Assembly (NCBI GenBank): GCA_021299095.1
Contig: JAJTFW010000010.1
Span: 38,126-102,125, forward strand
Length of the DNA: 64,000 nt
Reading direction: 5' to 3'
Source of the DNA: Sphingobacteriales bacterium
GTDB taxonomy: Bacteria; Bacteroidota; Bacteroidia; AKYH767-A; OLB10
Within the stretch, counting starts at the first letter, position 1; each line of letters begins with the position of its first letter. The notes under the pieces are model-generated. The model saw only the letters and a list, made by a program, of their open reading frames with translations, was not told where the DNA came from and ran no database searches. This document shows positions 57,834-64,000 of this stretch, piece by piece. A program made the translations under genes and the position numbers.

Positions 57834-59207
57834 TCAAATCTCACCGTCTTTGATCATTTTATAAATGGTCGACTTACCTATATCTAGCCGGCTGGCCGCC
57901 TCGATGACATTGTGATCGAAACGGTCGAGGTAATGACGAACAATGATTCGTTCATACTCGCGCAAGGTCAAATCCTGATCCAGTAAATCCTCGGGGGTTC
58001 TGGATGCTGTAAAAGAGATTTCTGATGCCTCAATGCGGTCGCTATCTGACATGACGGCTGCAAGTTCAACAACTGCCTTTAGTTCCCTTACATTTCCCGG
58101 ATACCGGTATTGCATCAGTTTTTCTTTTGCTTCCGAACTGAATTGTTTTTTGCCGAGTTTGTTGCTGTGAGCAAACTGATCCAGAAAATGCTTTGCGAGT
58201 AAGAGCTTATCATTTCCACGATCTTTCAGAGCCGGCAGGTGAATCGGGAGTCCGAGCAACCTGTAGAATAAATCTTCACGGAACCTGCCGTGTTTCACCT
58301 CGGTCGATAACTCCTTGTGTGATGCGGTAATCACGCGCACATCGACAGTTCTTCGTTGACTGGAACCAAGTCTAACGACCTCTCGTTCCTGAATGGCACG
58401 TAACAATTTAACCTGAATGGCAAGCGGCACATCGGCAATCTCATCTAAAAACAATGTGCCACCATCCGCCTCCTCGAAGCGACCCGTACGTGACTGCGAA
58501 GCTCCGGTGAAGGAACCTTTTTCATGACCGAACAATTCACTCTCAACAAGATCAACCGGTATGGCAGCAAGGTTTACGGCTACAAACGGATGTGCAGATC
58601 GCGAGGAATTGTAGTGAATGGCACGCGCCACAAGCTCTTTACCTGTACCCGTTTCGCCACTCAGTGATACATTGATTGAAGTAGCAGCCGCCTTAGCAAT
58701 CAGATGGTAAACCGATTTGATGGACTCACAATTTCCAATGATCAGATTCTTGAACTCATATTGCGAGTTTACCTGACTTCTAAGCTGTTCAAGTTCAGAA
58801 CGGAGCACGACTTGTGTTCGGACATTGTTGATGGCATTCCACAAGCGTTCGCGCGTTTCTTCATTTTTAACCAAGTAATCATACACACCCTGCCGTAACA
58901 GTTCCAAGGCCGTATGCACATCTTCCTGACCCGAAATCACAATCAAGGCCGAATCCGAAGCCAATGCTTTGATCTTCTTGATCAGTTGTTGCCCGTCTAG
59001 ATCGGGTAGGCGGTAATCGATTGTGATAGCATCCGGTGTTTCTTGCTCCAGTGCTAAGAGGACCTCAGAAGCCGATTCGAATCCACGAACTGAATTATCG
59101 GGATTAAGGCTCAGGTGATGCGTCAACAACTCCCGATACCAGGCATCATCTTCTACTACGAAAATGTTCAATTTGGAACTTTGGCTTTTGCGCCTGATTT
59201 CAGCCAT
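57834..59207 (-). CDS. sigma-54-dependent response regulator (NtrC family)
   Basis: A 457-residue activator: receiver (phospho-Asp at about 64 in TIDYRLPDLDG), AAA+ domain with Walker A GETGTGKE (about 184-191), and GSFTGASQ in the position of the sigma-54 contact loop GAFTGA. Walker B is GGTLFLDEI. A Fis-type helix-turn-helix closes the protein (VIEAASRLDIGKSTIYKMI). The Ser for Ala change in the GAFTGA loop is tolerated in some activators. It precedes the hybrid kinase gene in a two-gene operon. Confidence 0.94.
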   Translation of the reverse strand: MAEIRRKSQSSKLNIFVVEDDAWYRELLTHHLSLNPDNSVRGFESASEVLLALEQETPDAITIDYRLPDLDGQQLIKKIKALASDSALIVISGQEDVHTALELLRQGVYDYLVKNEETRERLWNAINNVRTQVVLRSELEQLRSQVNSQYEFKNLIIGNCESIKSVYHLIAKAAATSINVSLSGETGTGKELVARAIHYNSSRSAHPFVAVNLAAIPVDLVESELFGHEKGSFTGASQSRTGRFEEADGGTLFLDEIADVPLAIQVKLLRAIQEREVVRLGSSQRRTVDVRVITASHKELSTEVKHGRFREDLFYRLLGLPIHLPALKDRGNDKLLLAKHFLDQFAHSNKLGKKQFSSEAKEKLMQYRYPGNVRELKAVVELAAVMSDSDRIEASEISFTASRTPEDLLDQDLTLREYERIIVRHYLDRFDHNVIEAASRLDIGKSTIYKMIKDGEI

Positions 59208-59211
59208 GCTT

Positions 59212-59219
59212 CAAAGATA
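59212..59219 (-). promoter_or_regulatory. -7 promoter element for the sigma-54 activator gene
   Basis: It reads TATCTTTG on the minus strand, a full match, four bases (aagc) before the ATG at 59207. Confidence 0.65.
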
Positions 59220-59271
59220 CGGACGGAGCCGGCTAAATGCGCCGGTGGAGTGCAAGCCACCCTGAAAGGAT

Positions 59272-59279
59272 TAGTTTTG
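59272..59279 (+). promoter_or_regulatory. -7 promoter element for the MFS gene
   Basis: TAGTTTTG, a full TAnnTTTG match, lies exactly four bases (tccg) before the GTG start at 59284. Confidence 0.65.
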
Positions 59280-59283
59280 TCCG

Positions 59284-60510
59284 GTGGAAATACCCAAACA
59301 GGATCCCTACGCAGCACTCCGGCACCGGGACTTCCGGTTTTTTCTTGCAGGAAAATTTCTGCTCACCGTCGCATTGCAAATGCAGGCGACCGTAGCTGCT
59401 TGGTTGATTTACCAGCAAACCAAGGATCCACTTTCACTGGGCCTGATTGGACTGAGCGAGGCGGTACCTGCGCTGGGCCTTGCCTTACCAGGCGGTATCC
59501 TGGCCGACCGTTTCGACAGACGGATGATCATGCTGGCGAGTAGCACATTGATGCTAACGGCATCGCTGGCATTCGTGTATTTCATCTTGGGAGGCAGTGC
59601 TTTACTTAGTGCCTGGCCTGCATACATGCTAATTTTTGTCATCGGGTTGGCACGCGGACTTTTCGTTCCAGCACAATCGGCTCTTTGGGGAAAACTATTG
59701 CCCTCCACGCACTATGTGAACGGCTCAGTTTGGAACAGCAGCCTGTGGCAGATTGGAGCAGTTAGTGGACCCGCCGTGGGTGGATTGTGCTATGCCTGGA
59801 TTGGCGCTGGTCACACCATGATTTTGGTTTGCCTGTTGATAGGCCTTGCTCTGTTGTCATACATGGCAATGAACGGCAGAAAAACAGAACGCTCATCGAA
59901 GGCGGAAAGCGTCATGGAATCATTAGAGAGTGGACTCCGCTTTTTCTTCGGACACAAACTCCTGCTCTCAGCTGTTACGTTGGATCTTGTTGCGGTATTG
60001 TTCGGCGGAGCGGTTGCACTTCTGCCAGCATTTGCAGATGAAGTGTTGCATTGCGGCCCTGAAGGATTGGGGTATCTGCGCGCGGCACCGGCACTTGGTG
60101 CTGTAATGATGGGGCTTTATCTCGCGTTCAGACCACCAGCCAAGAAGGCGGGTATACTAATGATGTGGTGTATCGCCGGTTTCGGATGTTGCATGATAGG
60201 TTTCGCCCTTTCAGAGGCATTTTGGCTTTCCATGGCCTTGCTAGTCATGTCGGGTATGTTTGATAACGTCAGTGTCATCATCCGTAGTACGATTCTTCAA
60301 TCCCATACGCCTGACGAAATGCGCGGCAGGGTTTCGGCTGTCAACAGTTTGTTTGTCGGCTCCTCAAATGAAATCGGGGCATTTGAATCGGGGCTCGCTG
60401 CAAAACTTTTCGGATTGGTCCCATCGGTCGTTGGCGGAGGAATCATTACCATCGCCTCTGTGATCATCACTTCACGGCTTTCACCAAGCCTGCGTAAGCT
60501 GAACCTCTAA
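59284..60510 (+). CDS. MFS exporter (MFS_3/EntS-like)
   Basis: A 408-residue, 12-helix inner-membrane transporter of the major facilitator superfamily. The cytoplasmic loop GGILADRFDRRMIM after helix 2 is the GxLaDRxxRr signature, and the opening YAALRHRDFRFFLAGKFL is typical of the MFS_3 group, which includes siderophore exporters. The start codon is GTG. No siderophore or drug-resistance genes are adjacent, so the substrate is unknown. It diverges from the sigma-54 activator gene. Confidence 0.9.
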   Translation: MEIPKQDPYAALRHRDFRFFLAGKFLLTVALQMQATVAAWLIYQQTKDPLSLGLIGLSEAVPALGLALPGGILADRFDRRMIMLASSTLMLTASLAFVYFILGGSALLSAWPAYMLIFVIGLARGLFVPAQSALWGKLLPSTHYVNGSVWNSSLWQIGAVSGPAVGGLCYAWIGAGHTMILVCLLIGLALLSYMAMNGRKTERSSKAESVMESLESGLRFFFGHKLLLSAVTLDLVAVLFGGAVALLPAFADEVLHCGPEGLGYLRAAPALGAVMMGLYLAFRPPAKKAGILMMWCIAGFGCCMIGFALSEAFWLSMALLVMSGMFDNVSVIIRSTILQSHTPDEMRGRVSAVNSLFVGSSNEIGAFESGLAAKLFGLVPSVVGGGIITIASVIITSRLSPSLRKLNL

Positions 60511-60519
60511 GTGGGCTTT

Positions 60520-61005
60520 TTAATAAAACAATCCCCAGTCGTCGCGAATATCAGTGCTACGGTCGAAGCCAGCTACCCAGGCAACGAATAAGTACCTGAA
60601 CTCGTCCATTTCTTCACGCAGCAACCGAACATAACTCTCGTCACAAAAACCGAGCATACGCAAACCTGCCGACTGGGAGATGATGTTACGCGCGGAAATC
60701 TTGATCTGTACAGCATTTTCCATGCGCATGGTGTAAAGTGAAGTCCCCTCTGCAGCCGCAATGCGTGCCGCAATGAATCCTGCATCACCCAGCATGATTT
60801 CTCGGTAGTGCGAAGCCAAATCGTCACGCTCGGGAAATGTACCCACCAAGGCGTTAATCAATTGGTATATCGATCTGGCCTTACGCATCAAGGGCATCGC
60901 TGTAATACGGGCACGCTCGCGCTCAATATCGCGCAAGGCTTCGCGTCTCACACCATCCTCTTCTCCCAGAGAACCCAAAAAGAAATCATCAGAATCAAAA
61001 TTCAT
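60520..61005 (-). CDS. conserved-looking helical protein of unknown function
   Basis: A 161-residue cytoplasmic protein, acidic at the N-terminus (MNFDSDDFFLGSLGEEDG) and otherwise predicted helical (EALRDIERERARI, LLREEMDEFRYLFVAWVAGF). I see no signal peptide, membrane helix or known motif. It converges on the MFS gene with nine bases between stops. I do not recognise a family. Confidence 0.75.
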   Translation of the reverse strand: MNFDSDDFFLGSLGEEDGVRREALRDIERERARITAMPLMRKARSIYQLINALVGTFPERDDLASHYREIMLGDAGFIAARIAAAEGTSLYTMRMENAVQIKISARNIISQSAGLRMLGFCDESYVRLLREEMDEFRYLFVAWVAGFDRSTDIRDDWGLFY

Positions 61006-61239
61006 TCCCTAAAATGGCTTTCTATCAAAGGTATGGCCGTGACCAATATGAGTCAAGTAAAATTGTCCAGCGCCACGTTGAGCGTAACAATGGATTGAAA
61101 CGGAAAAATGCTGTACACCAGCAGAATGGACGGTATTACCAGCCTGAATAGCAAGTATTTAAGCGACAGACAGAAGCAGGCTCCACAAGGGCAAACTGCC
61201 CAATAAACAGTACCTTTGCAGCCCTGAATCCCATTGATT
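61006..61239. other. intergenic region upstream of secA
   Basis: About 234 bases between divergent genes. The only sequence I can interpret is the secA promoter element at 61211-61218. No hairpin, repeat or convincing small coding frame is evident. Confidence 0.5.
61211..61218 (+). promoter_or_regulatory. -7 promoter element for secA
   Basis: TACCTTTG, a full match, lies 21 bases before the ATG at 61240. Confidence 0.6.
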
Positions 61240-64000
61240 ATGCTCGATTTTGTCAATAAACTGATCCGTTCCATGGTGGGCAGCAAGGCCGACCGCGACC
61301 TGAAGGAAATTGGCCCCTATGCGGAGAAGATCAACTCTGTATATGCCAGTTTGCATACGCTGTCAAATGATGAATTGCGTGGAATGACGCATGCGTTTCG
61401 CAAGCGCATCAACGAAGCCATCGCCGAAACAGAGGATCAAATGGCTCAGCTAAATGCACAAGCCGAATCGGATCCAGACATGGATCTACAGGAAAAAGAA
61501 CAGATTTTCTCCCAGGTCGATACCCTCAAGAAGGAACGCAATGCCCAAATAGAAACTGTTTTACTCGAATTGTTACCCGAGGCATTTGCAGTTGTAAAAG
61601 AAGCCGCAAGGCGTTTCAAAGAAGTAGGAGACCAAAGTCTGATTGCAGAGGAGCACGACCGGTCCATTGCCGCACGAAAGAACCATGTGGTCATCAACGG
61701 AGAACAGGCTACCTACAAGAAGTCCTGGAATGCAGCAGGAAATGAAGTCACCTGGGACATGTTGCATTATGATGTACAGCTCATTGGAGGTACAGTACTT
61801 CATCAAGGAAAAATTGCGGAAATGGCAACCGGAGAAGGAAAAACCTTGGTTGGCACCCTACCGATTTATCTAAACGCGCTGGCTGGACGCGGAGTGCACG
61901 TAGTTACCGTCAACGATTACCTCGCAAAACGCGACTCCGAATGGAACGGTCCGATTTTCGAATTTCTAGGCCTTAGCGTCGACTGCATCGATAAACATGC
62001 CCCCAACTCACCCGAGCGCAGAAGGGCCTATCTCGCCGACATTACCTACGGGACCAACAACGAATTCGGATTCGACTACTTGCGCGATAACATGGCGCGG
62101 AGTCCGGAGGACATGGTACAGCGTGAACACCACTACGCAATTGTGGACGAAGTAGATTCGGTGTTGATTGATGATGCCAGAACGCCCCTCATCATCTCCG
62201 GGCCAACACCCAAAGGTCACGACCAGGAATTCCATGCCCTAAAGCCTAAGGTTGAATTGCTCGTCAATGCGCAGCGCAACTACGTCAACACTTTGATTTC
62301 CGATGCCAAGAAAAACATCGAAAACAAAGACAAGCAGGATGAGACAGGACTTGCCTTGCTTCGGGCACACCGTGGAATGCCCAAGCACAGGGCACTGATC
62401 AAATTTCTGAGTGAGCCTGGTGTAAAAACCCTTCTTCAGAAAACCGAAAACCAATACATGGCCGAACAGGGCCGTTTGATGCGCGAGAAAGTGGATCCAG
62501 AGTTGTTTTTCATTATCGATGAGCGCAATCACAGCATCGAATTGACAGAAAAGGGCATCGATCTCATTTCGAACAACGTTTCCGATCCCCATTTCTTTGA
62601 ATTGCCCGATGTCGGTTCGGTGATGGCCGACATTGAACGCAGTGGATCGAGTGCTGAGGAAAAAGCGTCGAAAAAAGACGAACTACTCCGCGACTTCTCG
62701 ATCAAAGGTGAACGCATCCACACGATCAACCAATTGTTGCGTGCCTACACCCTGTATGAGAAAGATGTGGAATACATCATACAGGAAAGTAAAATCAAGA
62801 TTGTTGATGAGCAGACCGGCCGTGTGCTGGAAGGCAGAAGATACTCGGATGGACTTCACCAAGCCATTGAGGCGAAAGAGAATGTGAAGGTTGAGGCTGC
62901 GACTCAAACGTACGCCACCATCACGCTTCAGAATTACTTTAGGATGTATCACAAGCTGGCCGGCATGACCGGAACAGCCGAAACGGAAGCAGGGGAATTC
63001 TGGGAAATCTACAAACTGGATGTGGTTGTGATTCCAACCCACCGAAAAATCCAGCGGAAAGATGAAGAGGACCTGGTGTATAAGACAGTCCGCGAGAAGT
63101 TCAATGCTGTTATTGATGAAATTCAAAAACTGACCCAGGCCGGCAGACCGGTACTCGTTGGAACAACATCAGTCGAAATTTCCGAACTGCTGAGCAGAAT
63201 GCTGAAGCAGCGCAGTGTCACACACAATGTACTTAACGCGAAGCAACACCAACGCGAAGCCGAAATCGTAGCACAAGCCGGACAACGCGGCGCTGTAACG
63301 ATTGCCACCAACATGGCTGGTCGCGGCACCGACATCAAGTTGGGGCCCGGCGTCAAAGAGGCAGGAGGACTTGCCATCATCGGTACTGAGCGGCACGAGT
63401 CACGGCGTGTCGACCGTCAGTTGCGGGGACGTTCCGGTCGTCAAGGCGACCCTGGATCATCTCAGTTCTTCGTATCACTTGAAGACAACCTCATGCGCCT
63501 GTTCGGTTCCGAACGGATCGCCAGCCTAATGGACCGTATGGGTCTGAAGGAAGGTGAAGTTATCCAGCACAGCATGATTACACGCAGCATCGAGCGTGCG
63601 CAGCGCAAGGTGGAGGAAAACCATTTCGGTACACGGAAGCGGCTCCTCGAATACGACGACGTGATGAATGCTCAGCGAGAAGTCATTTACAAAAAGAGAA
63701 GGCATGCCCTGTATGGAGAACGACTCGCGCTCGACTTGCAGAACATGTTGTATGACATGTCCGAGCAACTGGTCGTACAGCATCAGGAAACCCGCGATTT
63801 TGAAGAATTCAATCTTGACTTGATTCGCACCTTCGCAGTAGAAAGTCCTTTAACGCAGGAGGAATTCCTTGGCTCCAAGACCGAAGTGCTCGCCACCGAC
63901 TGTTTCAATGCACTCGACACGCACTACAAACAGAAAACACGTACGGTTGCCGATGGGGCTTTCCCTGTGGTAAAGCAAGTGTTCGAACAGCAAGGGCAGC
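61240..64000 (+). CDS. secA: preprotein translocase ATPase SecA (partial, runs off the window)
   Basis: Motor of the Sec export pathway, driving preproteins through SecYEG. The first 920 codons are present and open to the window end; Bacteroidota SecA proteins are about 1100 residues. Motifs: [13 protein letters not shown] (Walker A, about 197-205), [28 protein letters not shown] and [20 protein letters not shown] (DEAD-like box). Farther on are [28 protein letters not shown] and [14 protein letters not shown]. The first about 150 residues include an acidic, glutamine-rich insert typical of this phylum. Confidence 0.96.
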   Translation, partial: MLDFVNKLIRSMVGSKADRDLKEIGPYAEKINSVYASLHTLSNDELRGMTHAFRKRINEAIAETEDQMAQLNAQAESDPDMDLQEKEQIFSQVDTLKKERNAQIETVLLELLPEAFAVVKEAARRFKEVGDQSLIAEEHDRSIAARKNHVVINGEQATYKKSWNAAGNEVTWDMLHYDVQLIGGTVLHQGKIAEMATGEGKTLVGTLPIYLNALAGRGVHVVTVNDYLAKRDSEWNGPIFEFLGLSVDCIDKHAPNSPERRRAYLADITYGTNNEFGFDYLRDNMARSPEDMVQREHHYAIVDEVDSVLIDDARTPLIISGPTPKGHDQEFHALKPKVELLVNAQRNYVNTLISDAKKNIENKDKQDETGLALLRAHRGMPKHRALIKFLSEPGVKTLLQKTENQYMAEQGRLMREKVDPELFFIIDERNHSIELTEKGIDLISNNVSDPHFFELPDVGSVMADIERSGSSAEEKASKKDELLRDFSIKGERIHTINQLLRAYTLYEKDVEYIIQESKIKIVDEQTGRVLEGRRYSDGLHQAIEAKENVKVEAATQTYATITLQNYFRMYHKLAGMTGTAETEAGEFWEIYKLDVVVIPTHRKIQRKDEEDLVYKTVREKFNAVIDEIQKLTQAGRPVLVGTTSVEISELLSRMLKQRSVTHNVLNAKQHQREAEIVAQAGQRGAVTIATNMAGRGTDIKLGPGVKEAGGLAIIGTERHESRRVDRQLRGRSGRQGDPGSSQFFVSLEDNLMRLFGSERIASLMDRMGLKEGEVIQHSMITRSIERAQRKVEENHFGTRKRLLEYDDVMNAQREVIYKKRRHALYGERLALDLQNMLYDMSEQLVVQHQETRDFEEFNLDLIRTFAVESPLTQEEFLGSKTEVLATDCFNALDTHYKQKTRTVADGAFPVVKQVFEQQGQ

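Noticed and set aside
1-64000. Mobile elements, prophage, CRISPR arrays or defence genes
   Set aside because: No transposase, integrase, phage structural, Cas or toxin-antitoxin genes were recognised.

Overview
This 64-kb window looks like ordinary chromosome from a Bacteroidota bacterium, probably of the flavobacterial or cryomorph type; the genus cannot be read from the sequence. The evidence is the repeated Bacteroidota promoter element TAnnTTTG close upstream of start codons, the near absence of Shine-Dalgarno sites, a GldB-type gliding lipoprotein next to nadE, a long PKD-repeat secreted protein, a Kazal protein with a type-IX-secretion-like tail, the three-gene fumarate-reductase-like succinate dehydrogenase set, and a fused korA beside korB. 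I see no rRNA, CRISPR array, insertion sequence, integrase or prophage. Coding density is high and no gene-free stretch exceeds about 300 bases.

Layout. 1-6 kb: murI facing a leftward cell-envelope/CoA operon (coaX, an outer-membrane barrel protein, lptC, a 63-residue membrane protein, a PpiD/SurA-like isomerase). 6-8 kb: tRNA-Phe followed closely by a CheY-like receiver, then an unrecognised helical protein. 8-14 kb: two secreted proteins, one with 16 PKD repeats, then a histidine kinase. 14-25.6 kb: gpmI, a barrel protein, mfd, a SET-domain protein between two microproteins, an insulated DUF4476 gene, and korAB. 25.6-31.2 kb: nadE, a PorT-like barrel, gldB, a metallo-beta-lactamase-fold hydrolase and an unknown secreted protein. 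31-41 kb: a desaturase, polyprenyl synthase, nucleotide-sugar genes, an RND/MMPL exporter, a radical SAM/SPASM protein and pepP. 40.5-44 kb: sdhCAB, with sdhC visibly damaged. 44-50 kb: Kazal protein, ACP phosphodiesterase, gcvP, and unknown or membrane proteins. 50-60.5 kb: dCMP deaminase, S41 protease, two glycosyltransferase-like proteins, a thioesterase, a hybrid kinase/sigma-54 activator pair and an MFS exporter. The window ends inside secA.

The most notable observations are these. (i) A recurring architecture places TAnnTTTG exactly four bases before the start codon in six genes, and 3-9 bases before it in several more, which implies many leaderless mRNAs. (ii) sdhC has lost roughly one transmembrane helix together with a frame change. 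(iii) The DUF4476 gene stands between two intrinsic terminators and has, unlike its neighbours, a strong Shine-Dalgarno and a near-consensus sigma-54-like -24/-12 sequence. (iv) Two sequence-related microproteins of 31-32 residues flank the SET-domain gene. (v) The 1668-residue PKD protein stops inside a fibronectin-III-like domain with no sorting domain. I did not find a convincing new multigene system such as a defence island or biosynthetic cluster.
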